64,000 nt of DNA from Yanshouia hominis (lineage in GTDB: Bacteria > Bacillota > Clostridia > Oscillospirales > Ruminococcaceae). The notes beneath the pieces are model-generated. The model was not told where the DNA came from and did not search any database. It was given only the letters and a program-made list of their open reading frames with translations. The stretch covers positions 95,598 through 159,597 of the forward strand of contig JACRTB010000008.1 of the NCBI GenBank assembly GCA_014385025.1, read 5' to 3'. The translations under genes were made by a program, and so were the position numbers. Each line of letters opens with the position of its first letter. Position 1 is the first letter of the stretch. This document shows, in pieces, positions 16,458-23,677 of the stretch.

Positions 16458-17882
16458 TTATTTCGATTTCTTGGAAACGGCTCCGACGACGACCAGGCAG
16501 ACGAGCGAGGCAAGGATGCCGTAGATCGCATAGGGAAGCCCGCCGGGCATGGTGATGCCCATCTTGGGCGCGAACTGAGCGAATGCGCATCCGGCGACGC
16601 CGCCGACCATGCCGGCAATGCCGCTGGCGGGTGTGAGGATGTTCTTGTTGCGGAATGCATAGCCGCAGTAAATCGGCACCAGCAGTCCGGAAGCGGAGTA
16701 GGCATAGGAAGCGACGATCAGATTGAGCACCTGCGGGAACGCAATGGCCATCGCAACCGCAAGGACCGCGACGGCGACGGTGCAGATCCGGGAGACACTC
16801 AGCAGCTTGCGGTCATCGGCGCCGGGATTGATGAACTGCTTGTAAATGTCCTGCGTCAGGTTGACCGAGACCGATTGCAGGGCGCTGTCTGTGGTGGAGA
16901 TGATGGTGGTGGCGATAAAGCCGCTGAACAGCGCGACCGCCCAGGTCGGAATCTGGGTCAGGAACCAGCCGGTGGCCATCTCGGGGGCCAGCTCCGGATT
17001 GACGGCGCGGCAGGCGTTGCCGATGACAACAACCCAAAGCTCAATGGAGGCGATCAGGATGCCGCCGACAATCAGGGTGCGGCGGGCGTTTTTGGCCGAG
17101 TTGGCGGCACAGACCCGCTGAAAGGTCATCTGGTTGGTCATCATGCCCGGGGTCGCGGCGATGAACCAGAGCGCTGTGGTGGGGATTCCGGCGGCAAGCA
17201 GGCCGCTGGGGAAGGAGAGAACCGACGGGTCGGGGTGGTTGGCGAGGATGTTCCCCCAACCGCCGCCCATGTCCAGCGCGAGGAAGCCGGTCAGCGCGCA
17301 GAGGCAGAGCATGATGACGCCGAACACAAAGTCGGTCCATGCGACGGCGTTAAAACCGGAGGGAATGGTGAAGATGACGCAGATGATCGTTACAGCGACG
17401 ATGAGAATGTTCATATCGATGCCGGTAATCGACTGGTAGAGCTTGGCAAAGGCGGTTGCCTGCGAAGCGATCCAGCCGAAGGGGACGACCATCGCCATCA
17501 CAGCGCCGACCAGCATCAGAAAACGGTTCTTTCCGTAGACTTTTTCCAGAATATCCGGGATGGTGGTGAACTCGTTTTCACGCAGCCACGCTGCGATGAT
17601 GGCCATGATAAAGCAGCCCGCCGCGCCGCAGATGCCGTAGGCGAGGGGCGCAAGGCCGAAGCTGTAGCCGATGCTGACATGTCCGACCAGAACGCCGCCG
17701 CCGACCAGCGTGGCAAACTGGGTAAAGACGATGACATAGGAGGGAAGCCTTCTTCCTCCGATCGCCCAATCCTCGGCGGTAACGGTTTTCCTCTGAAAAT
17801 AGAGGGCGATTCCGAATCCGATGCACATGACAATCGCGGTGCTGACAAGCACCAAAATTGTGCCGCTTGTTGATACCGACAT
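16458..17882 (-). CDS. sodium:solute symporter (SSS family)
   Basis: A Na+-coupled uptake protein of 474 residues with about 13 hydrophobic segments, family motifs WAIGGRRLPSYVIVFTQFATLVGGG near the N terminus, GKNRFLMLVGAVMAM, FNAVAWTDFVFGVIMLC and STTDSALQSVSVNLTQDIYK in the middle (the SSS signature). Start MSVSTSG at 17882 has AGGAGG 6 bases upstream. It is first in the unit and probably imports the substrate of the two downstream dehydrogenases. Confidence 0.88.
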   Translation of the reverse strand: MSVSTSGTILVLVSTAIVMCIGFGIALYFQRKTVTAEDWAIGGRRLPSYVIVFTQFATLVGGGVLVGHVSIGYSFGLAPLAYGICGAAGCFIMAIIAAWLRENEFTTIPDILEKVYGKNRFLMLVGAVMAMVVPFGWIASQATAFAKLYQSITGIDMNILIVAVTIICVIFTIPSGFNAVAWTDFVFGVIMLCLCALTGFLALDMGGGWGNILANHPDPSVLSFPSGLLAAGIPTTALWFIAATPGMMTNQMTFQRVCAANSAKNARRTLIVGGILIASIELWVVVIGNACRAVNPELAPEMATGWFLTQIPTWAVALFSGFIATTIISTTDSALQSVSVNLTQDIYKQFINPGADDRKLLSVSRICTVAVAVLAVAMAIAFPQVLNLIVASYAYSASGLLVPIYCGYAFRNKNILTPASGIAGMVGGVAGCAFAQFAPKMGITMPGGLPYAIYGILASLVCLVVVGAVSKKSK

Positions 17883-17944
17883 GCTGTTTCCTCCTGTTAG
17901 TGGCAAAATCAATTCTCTTTCGACATGGGAAAGAGTTACGTTTT

Positions 17945-17972
17945 ATTATAAAACACTTCACAGAAAAGTCAA
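17945..17972 (-). promoter_or_regulatory. promoter of the symporter unit
   Basis: Minus strand TTGACT (17972-17967), 16 bases, TATAAT (17950-17945), about 65 bases before the symporter start. Confidence 0.7.
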
Positions 17973-18056
17973 GATATCAACTCGCTAAAGGACTAAAGCG
18001 ATATGGAAAAATTGCAGCATTTCTCATAGGCTTTTTTGGGCAAAACGGCGATTGAT

Positions 18057-18086
18057 GCATTTTTATGGGGTGCATTTGCATAAAAT
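18057..18086 (+). promoter_or_regulatory. candidate sigma-E promoter of the spoIVF pair
   Basis: GCATTTTT (18057-18064) and CATAAAAT (18079-18086) separated by 14 bases match the mother-cell sigma-E consensus (GnATAnnT, 13-15 bases, CATACAnT) at all but one position in each box. It would start transcription near 18093, which excludes the ATG at 18052 as the start and agrees with sigma-E control of spoIVF in Bacillus. Confidence 0.55.
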
Positions 18087-18129
18087 GGAGCAGGAAAGCG
18101 GGACGATGCGGCAAAGGGGGAGAAAAGCG

Positions 18130-18918
18130 GTGACCGGACGAAGAATCAGGGTGGATTCCCGAAAAAGAAGGCCGCCCGTGGGACATGGAGAGGGCTTCCT
18201 TCTGGCGACTCTGCTGCAGAGCGTTCTCTGCGCGGTGATGCTGGCTTTGGCGTTCGCGGCGAGCCAGTACTGGGGGCTGACCGGAATCAAAAGCTGCTTT
18301 GCGGCGGCGCTCTCGCAGGAAACCGAGGCGGCGGAGGTGTTTGCCGCGGTGCAGCGGGCGCGGGATTCCCGGCCGGCCGGCCGGCTGCGGGACTGGATCT
18401 CCGAGACGATCGACGCCGCGCTGGGCCTCGGCGGACATTCGGTGCGGGACGGGAAGGGTGGTCAGCTCCCCGCGGACGGCGATGAGCCGCCGTCCGGGAT
18501 GATGGCCGCCCTTCCCGTCCTTTCAGCCGCGGCGCGGCAGCCGGTCCGAGGGGAACTGACCAGTCCCTTTGGGTACCGGGAACACCCGATCACCGGGCAG
18601 AGGGACTTTCACACCGGAACCGATCTTGCCGCGCCGGAAGGGACGCCCATCGGCGCGGCTTATCCCGGAGAGGTGGTCGAGGTGGGAGAGTCAGAGGTCT
18701 ATGGAAACTATGTCACCTTGTTTCATGGAGGCTTTGCCACCCGCTACTGTCACTGTGCGGCGATTACCGTCAGAGAGGGGATGAAGCTGCGGCAGGGCGA
18801 GACGGTGGCGCTGGTGGGAAGCACGGGGATGTCCACCGGCCCGCATCTGCACTTTGAACTGGTGATTCAGGGGAAGAACGCTGATCCGCTCTGCGGGGCG
18901 CAGGGGTGGGTCTGGTGA
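18130..18918 (+). CDS. spoIVFA: SpoIVFA-like membrane protein with M23 (LytM) domain
   Basis: Encoded directly before SpoIVFB, as in Bacillus where SpoIVFA holds the protease inactive in the outer forespore membrane. The 262 residues have one transmembrane segment (TLLQSVLCAVMLALAFAASQ), a variable linker and a C-terminal LytM domain (PFGYREHPITGQRDFHTGTDLAAPEGTP-type region). HxxxD (HTGTD) and HLHFEL keep the metal-binding residues, so it could be an active hydrolase, unlike the degenerate Bacillus domain. GTG 18130 is chosen because AAAGGGGAG stands 7 bases upstream and because of the sigma-E-like promoter; ATG 18106 is the alternative. The name rests on context. Confidence 0.75.
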   Translation: MTGRRIRVDSRKRRPPVGHGEGFLLATLLQSVLCAVMLALAFAASQYWGLTGIKSCFAAALSQETEAAEVFAAVQRARDSRPAGRLRDWISETIDAALGLGGHSVRDGKGGQLPADGDEPPSGMMAALPVLSAAARQPVRGELTSPFGYREHPITGQRDFHTGTDLAAPEGTPIGAAYPGEVVEVGESEVYGNYVTLFHGGFATRYCHCAAITVREGMKLRQGETVALVGSTGMSTGPHLHFELVIQGKNADPLCGAQGWVW

Positions 18919-19424
18919 ATGCGGCGCAAAGCAGGGTGACGGTCAGCTTCTGGTTCTTCGCGCTGGCGGCGGCATGCGCGCTCACGGGTCAGGATGTCTG
19001 CGGCCTGCTGCTTGCGGCTGCAATTCATGAGACGGGACACCTCGCGGCCATGGCTTGCTGCGGCGGCAGGGTCGAGCGGTTTGAACTGGGGGCTTTCGGC
19101 GCAAAAATACTCCCGCGCTATCCGAAGGTTCCTTCGGCGGCGCGGGAGCTGGCGGTTCTCTCCGCGGGTCCCACAGCCGGAATTGCGGCGGGTGCGGCGG
19201 CCGCGCTGCTGGGGTTTTGGCGCTTTGCGGAGATAAACTGGTTCCTTTCCGGCTTTAACCTTTTGCCTCTTCCGGGGCTTGACGGGGGAAGCATTCTGTC
19301 GCTTGTCCTCTGCGCTCTGTTCGGAGAACGGGGAGAACGGGCGGCAGGCACCGCGGGCCTGCTCGTTTCGGGGCTGCTTGCCGCCGCGCTGCTTCTGCTC
19401 TGTTTCACGCGCGCTGCCATTTGA
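18906..19424 (+). CDS. spoIVFB: SpoIVFB-type site-2 protease (M50)
   Basis: An intramembrane zinc protease that in Bacillus cleaves pro-sigma K in the mother cell. The 172 residues are mostly hydrophobic, with HETGH zinc motif in AAAIHETGHLAAMACC and the second-metal motif LDGGS in LPLPGLDGGSILSLV. It is short, lacking the C-terminal CBS domain of Bacillus SpoIVFB. The start is GTG 18906, or GTG 18915, which would give a 4-base GTGA overlap with the upstream gene. Its 3' end overlaps the converging YdcZ-like gene by 20 bases. Confidence 0.85.
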   Translation: MGLVNAAQSRVTVSFWFFALAAACALTGQDVCGLLLAAAIHETGHLAAMACCGGRVERFELGAFGAKILPRYPKVPSAARELAVLSAGPTAGIAAGAAAALLGFWRFAEINWFLSGFNLLPLPGLDGGSILSLVLCALFGERGERAAGTAGLLVSGLLAAALLLLCFTRAAI

Positions 19425-19839
19425 AGAGCACGACTCCCGCGATCATCATGGCAATTCCGAGGTATTTAGTCCAGTCGAAGGAGACGCGTTCGGCCCCAAG
19501 CAGCCCAAAGGCGTCGATCAGTGCCGCGACAAGAAGCTGAGAGATCAGGATGATCGAGATGGAGACGGTGGGACTCAGGCCCTGAATGCCGAGCATGACG
19601 GTAATGGTGATGACCAGACCGAGCACGCCGCCGAAAAGATAAATGCGGTTGACCTCGCCGAGAGAGGCGAGACTCCCCTGCCCAAGGATGAGCGCCGCGA
19701 CGATTGAGAGGAGAAACGCGGTGCCCTGCACGAAGAGGTTGGATTCATACAGCCCGATCTTTTCGCTCAGGCGGGTGTTCATAACCCCCTGAATGCTCAT
19801 TGCCATTCCGGCGATGACGCTGAATAGGATGCCTATCAT
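19405..19839 (-). CDS. DUF606/YdcZ-family membrane protein
   Basis: A 144-residue integral membrane protein with five hydrophobic segments, starting MIGILFSVIAGMAMSIQGVMNTRLSEKIG and containing GLYESNLFVQGTAFLLS, both typical of the DUF606 branch of small DMT transporters. Function is unknown; members are sometimes encoded as tandem pairs but only one copy is present here. It converges on spoIVFB with overlapping 3' ends. Confidence 0.85.
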   Translation of the reverse strand: MIGILFSVIAGMAMSIQGVMNTRLSEKIGLYESNLFVQGTAFLLSIVAALILGQGSLASLGEVNRIYLFGGVLGLVITITVMLGIQGLSPTVSISIILISQLLVAALIDAFGLLGAERVSFDWTKYLGIAMMIAGVVLFKWQRA

Positions 19840-19941
19840 CGATGTTTGCCCCGTTTCGCCGCTGTGCCCGCGGGGGCGCAGCTTTTTGCCGTTAGTATGG
19901 CCTGAGGGAAGGAAAAGATGCGTGGGCTTGTATTCTGCGCG

Positions 19942-19974
19942 AAAAAACGGCCCGCTTGTGCAGGACCGTTTTTT
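19942..19974. terminator. bidirectional terminator of the small membrane-protein unit
   Basis: AAAAAACGG and CCGTTTTTT with inner CC/GG pairs flank a nine-base loop, 10 bases after the stop of the minus-strand gene at 19984. Confidence 0.8.
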
Positions 19975-19983
19975 CCTGAAGGA

Positions 19984-20298
19984 TTATTTCTTTTGAAACA
20001 GAACCGATTTCAAGGCGCCTTTCGGATCGCTGACGAGAAGGATGGCGAGCCAGATAAGCATACCAAGCGCGACTACAGACATGCCAAGGAAGAAATCATT
20101 CAGCATGTCCACGGGGGCTGGCGTAAAATATTCCGCACCAAGCTCTGCATATTCAAAACAAGCGTCGATAAACCACATCAGGGAAGAACCCCAGAACAGC
20201 CAGCAGAGCACACCGACCTTCATTTCATTTTTTGGCGCATTTTTGTACCAAATCGCGGTACAGGTCAAAGCGGCAAATACAGACACCAGCAACGTCAT
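19984..20298 (-). CDS. small conserved membrane protein (TIGR03987/HsmA-like)
   Basis: A 104-residue protein with three hydrophobic segments, containing KVGVLCWLFWGSSLMWFIDA and LNDFFLGMSVVALGMLIWL. The pattern resembles a family of small Firmicute membrane proteins of unknown role. It follows the next gene by 15 bases and they probably act together. I cannot assign a function. Confidence 0.65.
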   Translation of the reverse strand: MTLLVSVFAALTCTAIWYKNAPKNEMKVGVLCWLFWGSSLMWFIDACFEYAELGAEYFTPAPVDMLNDFFLGMSVVALGMLIWLAILLVSDPKGALKSVLFQKK

Positions 20299-20313
20299 GC
20301 GAAATGCACCTCC

Positions 20314-20721
20314 TTACTTTGCGGATAACTGCGGATACAGCGCTTTTTTCTGGATTTTGTGGGCCGCAAAGAGCATTACGGCCCACGCTCCGGTCAAAAA
20401 AAGTGCCATGGAACCGCCGACCGACGCCATTTCGTCCAGCATTACTGCCGCTTCGGCAGGGTCGGACGCGGCCGTCAGAAATGGAAAGAAGGGGACGACC
20501 TCGCCATGCCAAACATGTTCGAAACAAAGAAGCGCGGAACCGCCCCAAAGCAGTTTGGAAAGCCAGTTCAGCTTTTTGGAAAAGGGTATCGCTTCCACAT
20601 CCTCAAAACCGCTGCCGACGGCAACTTTGTGCACAGGAAGACCTCTTTCTTTTGATTTCATGGCTTTTGCGGCGATCGTTGTGACTGCCGCTTCGGCTGC
20701 GGGGACAAGAAAACATGCCAT
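20314..20721 (-). CDS. conserved membrane protein of unknown function
   Basis: The 135 residues begin MACFLVPAAEAAVTTIAAKAMKSKE, continue with a short polar stretch, KLNWLSKLLWGGSALLCFEHVWHGE and a third hydrophobic segment near the C terminus. ATG 20721 has CGGAGG upstream; the longer frame is not used. It is first of a two-gene unit with the preceding membrane protein. A 200-base leader with its own terminator lies ahead of it, so expression is probably conditional. Confidence 0.65.
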   Translation of the reverse strand: MACFLVPAAEAAVTTIAAKAMKSKERGLPVHKVAVGSGFEDVEAIPFSKKLNWLSKLLWGGSALLCFEHVWHGEVVPFFPFLTAASDPAEAAVMLDEMASVGGSMALFLTGAWAVMLFAAHKIQKKALYPQLSAK

Positions 20722-20793
20722 AAGATTTTTCCTCCGTTTCAATAAAATGGTGTGGGCCGCTGCGCTGTCGACGACCACTCCGAATGCAAAAAC

Positions 20794-20833
20794 AAAAAAG
20801 GTATACAGCTTTTTTCAAAAAGCTGTATACCTT
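20794..20833 (-). terminator. attenuator-type terminator in the leader of the membrane-protein pair
   Basis: AGGTATACAGCT and AGCTGTATACCT, extended by A/T pairs, form a 16-17-bp stem; on the minus strand it is followed by TTTTTTGTTTTT. It lies between a consensus promoter and the gene, about 75 bases before the start codon, so transcription must read through it. Confidence 0.75.
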
Positions 20834-20928
20834 CCATGATATACATATCGTTTCATTCTGCATGGGATTTATGCCGTTTACAGTACTTTGGTACCGACCA
20901 GCCGGTTTCATACCGGCCATTGTCTGTT

Positions 20929-20957
20929 ATTATACTTATATAGAATGCTTTTGTCAA
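20929..20957 (-). promoter_or_regulatory. consensus promoter of the membrane-protein pair
   Basis: Minus strand TTGACA (20957-20952), 17 bases, TATAAT (20934-20929): both hexamers are exact consensus. Such a strong promoter before a terminator is the usual design of an attenuated gene. Confidence 0.9.
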
Positions 20958-21093
20958 GAAATCAGAATCGCTTTTGTTTTACTTTTTCCTTTCAGATAAA
21001 ATTTTACAGTTCCTTTTGAATTTTGTTCACACAGGAATAAGAAATAGGGGGTATGATGAAACCTGAAATTGGACAAAGTGAGGAAAACCGTCG

Positions 21094-21582
21094 ATGCAGG
21101 ATCAAAAAGAGGACGCGCGTCTGCTGCGCCGGGAGCTGACGCGGATCTGTGAAGGCTCTCGCTATCGCTGCTGCTCCGGATTTGTGCAGCACGGCCGTAC
21201 CAGCGTCTACCGGCACAGCGTTCGTGTGGCGTGGACCAGCCTGAGGCTGGCGCGCTTTCTCGGATGGCGGATTGATGCGGCGGCGCTGGTCCGGGCGGCG
21301 CTGCTGCACGATTATTTCCTCTACGATTGGCACATTCCGGGGCGGGGGCACCGCTGGCACGGCTTTACCCATCCGCGCAGGGCGCTGGAAAACGCCCTCG
21401 GGGAATTTGAGCTGGGAAAGCAGGAGCGCAACGCGATTCTGCGGCACATGTTTCCGCTCACGCCGGTACCTCCCTGCTGCCGGATCGGCTGGCTGGTCTG
21501 TCTGGCGGATAAATGGTGCTCGCTGCGTGAGATTTTTTGTCCGGCGGCTTCGTTCGCCCCGATTCGACGGCGCTTTCCTTGA
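21094..21582 (+). CDS. HD-domain protein, probable phosphohydrolase
   Basis: The 162 residues contain the HD metal-binding pattern: His in SVYRHSVRVAWTSLRL, the HD pair in ALVRAALLHDYFLYDWH and a later Asp in VCLADKWCSLREIF. This family hydrolyses phosphate esters, often nucleotides, but the substrate cannot be told. Close relatives sit near housekeeping genes in Clostridia. The stop codon overlaps the -35 of the topoisomerase promoter. Confidence 0.8.
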   Translation: MQDQKEDARLLRRELTRICEGSRYRCCSGFVQHGRTSVYRHSVRVAWTSLRLARFLGWRIDAAALVRAALLHDYFLYDWHIPGRGHRWHGFTHPRRALENALGEFELGKQERNAILRHMFPLTPVPPCCRIGWLVCLADKWCSLREIFCPAASFAPIRRRFP

Positions 21583-21608
21583 CAAATCCCGGCAAAAACA
21601 GATACAAT
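21579..21608 (+). promoter_or_regulatory. promoter of the topoisomerase operon
   Basis: TTGACA, 18 bases, TACAAT. The -35 box includes the stop codon of the HD gene. Confidence 0.75.
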
Positions 21609-21628
21609 ATTAGGGTTATCAGCGTTTG

Positions 21629-21657
21629 AAACGGACGGCGGGAGACGCCGTCCGTTT
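21629..21657 (+). other. 12-bp perfect hairpin in the topoisomerase leader
   Basis: AAACGGACGGCG and CGCCGTCCGTTT flank a five-base loop and end 7 bases before the GGTGAGGAGG ribosome site. There is no U-run, so mRNA stability or translational control is more likely than termination. Confidence 0.6.
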
Positions 21658-21677
21658 GCAGGTGAGGAGGATGCCCG

Positions 21678-23660
21678 ATGGCAAGGCCGAATTCCGGCTA
21701 CAACAACGAAAGCATTACAGCCCTGAAGGGCGCCGACCGGGTGCGCAAGCGTCCGGCGGTCATCTTTGGCTCGGATGGGCTGGACGGATGCCAGCATTCG
21801 ATTTTTGAAATCTTTTCCAACTCGATTGACGAGGCGCGGGAGGGGCACGGCGACCGGATCGTTCTGACCCGATACGCCGACCGGTCGGTGGAATGCGAGG
21901 ATTTCGGCCGGGGGATTCCGGTGGACTACAACACCCGCGAGGAGCGTTACAACTGGGAGCTGGTATTCTGTGAGCTGTATGCGGGAGGCAAATACAAGGA
22001 GGGCGGCTCGGACAGCTACGAGTTTTCGCTGGGCTTAAACGGCCTGGGCCTCTGCTCGACCCAATATGCCTCGGAATATATGGATGTCGAAATTTTCCGG
22101 GACGGCTATTGCTACACGCTGCATTTTGAGCATGGGGAAAATGTGGGCGGCCTGAAAAAAGAGCCTTCCAAGCGCAGGCAGACCGGCACCCGCATCCGCT
22201 GGCGCCCCGACCTCGACGTTTTCACCGACATCGACGTGCCGCTGGAATACTACCGCGAGACGATCCGGCGGCAGGCGGTGGTCAATCCCGGCATCCATTT
22301 TATCCTGAGAAACCAGATCGGGCAGTCCTTTGAGGAGGAGGAGTTTCTCTATCAGAACGGCATCTCCGACTACCTCGCCGAGCTGGTGGGCGGAGAATTC
22401 ATCACTCCGATTCAAAGCTGGACCGCCGAGCGCAGAGGCCGCGACCGGGAGGACCGGCCCGAATATAAAGTGAAGCTCAACATTGCCCTCTGCTTTTCCA
22501 ACCAGGTGGCACTGACCGAGTATTACCACAACTCGAGCTGGCTCGAGCACGGCGGAAGCCCGGAAAAGGCGGTCAAGATTGCCTTCGTCGCGCAGATCGA
22601 CGGCTGGCTGAAGGCAAACGGCAAGTACCTCAAGGATGAGAGCAAGATCACCTATGCCGACGTCGAACCCTGCCTTGCGCTGATCTCGTCGAGCTTTTCG
22701 ACCCAGACCTCCTATGAGAACCAGACTAAAAAGGCCATTAACAACCGCTTCATCTATGAGGCGATGAACGAGTTTCTGCGGCACAGCCTCGAGGTCTACT
22801 TTACCGAGAATCCCGACGACGCGCAGAAGATCGCCGAACAGGTGCTGATCAACAAGCGCAGCCGCGAGTCGGCGGAAAAGACCCGCCTCAACATCAAAAA
22901 GAAGCTGGCCGGAACCATTGACCTCTCCAACCGTGTGCAGAAGTTTGTCGACTGCCGCACCAAGGATGTCTCCCGGCGGGAAATCTATATCGTCGAGGGC
23001 GATTCGGCGCTGGGTTCCTGCAAGCTGGGCCGCGATTCGGAATACCAGGCGATCATGCCGGTGCGCGGCAAGATTCTCAACTGCCTCAAGGCTGACTACG
23101 ACCGTATCTTCAAAAGCGAGATCATCACCGACGTCATCAAGGTGCTCGGCTGCGGCGTCGAGGTCAAATCCAAGGCGAACAAGGAGCTTTCCTTCTTTGA
23201 CCTGGACAACCTGCGCTGGAACAAGGTGGTGATCTGCACCGACGCCGACGTTGACGGCTTTCAGATCCGCACCCTGATCCTCACGATGCTCTACCGGCTG
23301 ACCCCGCAGCTCATCGAAAAGGGATATGTCTATATCGCGGAATCCCCGCTGTATGAAATCACCTCAAGGGATAAGACCTGGTTTGTCTATTCCGACGCCG
23401 AAAAGAACAAGGTGGTCGAGCAGCTTTCGGGGCAGAAGATTCAGATTCAGCGGTCAAAGGGCCTGGGCGAGAATGATCCGGACATGATGTGGCTGACCAC
23501 CATGAATCCGGAGACCCGGCGGCTGATCAAGATCAGCCCCGAGGAAGCGGCCGCCACCTCGCGGATTTTTGACCTGCTGCTGGGGGACAACCTTGCCGGA
23601 CGCAAGGACTATATCGCGGAAAACGGCGGGCTCTATCTCGATGAGCTCGACCTGGCGTAG
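21678..23660 (+). CDS. parE: type IIA topoisomerase ATPase subunit (ParE/GyrB-like)
   Basis: With the next gene it forms a DNA topoisomerase that passes one duplex through another. The 660 residues have a GHKL ATPase (EIFSNSIDEAREG, EDFGRGIPVDYN, SLGLNGLGLCSTQYAS), the transducer and a Toprim domain with EGDSA and DADVDGFQI. QIQRSKGLGENDPDMMW is the usual late motif. The YIVEGDSALGSCKLGRD segment differs from the EGDSAGGSAKQGRD of gyrase, and the N terminus (RVRKRPAVIFGSDGLDGC) is atypical. It is probably topoisomerase IV or a second divergent enzyme; the main gyrase is presumably elsewhere. Confidence 0.85.
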   Translation: MARPNSGYNNESITALKGADRVRKRPAVIFGSDGLDGCQHSIFEIFSNSIDEAREGHGDRIVLTRYADRSVECEDFGRGIPVDYNTREERYNWELVFCELYAGGKYKEGGSDSYEFSLGLNGLGLCSTQYASEYMDVEIFRDGYCYTLHFEHGENVGGLKKEPSKRRQTGTRIRWRPDLDVFTDIDVPLEYYRETIRRQAVVNPGIHFILRNQIGQSFEEEEFLYQNGISDYLAELVGGEFITPIQSWTAERRGRDREDRPEYKVKLNIALCFSNQVALTEYYHNSSWLEHGGSPEKAVKIAFVAQIDGWLKANGKYLKDESKITYADVEPCLALISSSFSTQTSYENQTKKAINNRFIYEAMNEFLRHSLEVYFTENPDDAQKIAEQVLINKRSRESAEKTRLNIKKKLAGTIDLSNRVQKFVDCRTKDVSRREIYIVEGDSALGSCKLGRDSEYQAIMPVRGKILNCLKADYDRIFKSEIITDVIKVLGCGVEVKSKANKELSFFDLDNLRWNKVVICTDADVDGFQIRTLILTMLYRLTPQLIEKGYVYIAESPLYEITSRDKTWFVYSDAEKNKVVEQLSGQKIQIQRSKGLGENDPDMMWLTTMNPETRRLIKISPEEAAATSRIFDLLLGDNLAGRKDYIAENGGLYLDELDLA

Positions 23661-23677
23661 GAAGGAGGGCCTGACTC

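Noticed and set aside
21629..21657. Terminator before the topoisomerase genes
   Set aside because: The stem is perfect but has no U-run and lies against the ribosome site, so termination is not supported.
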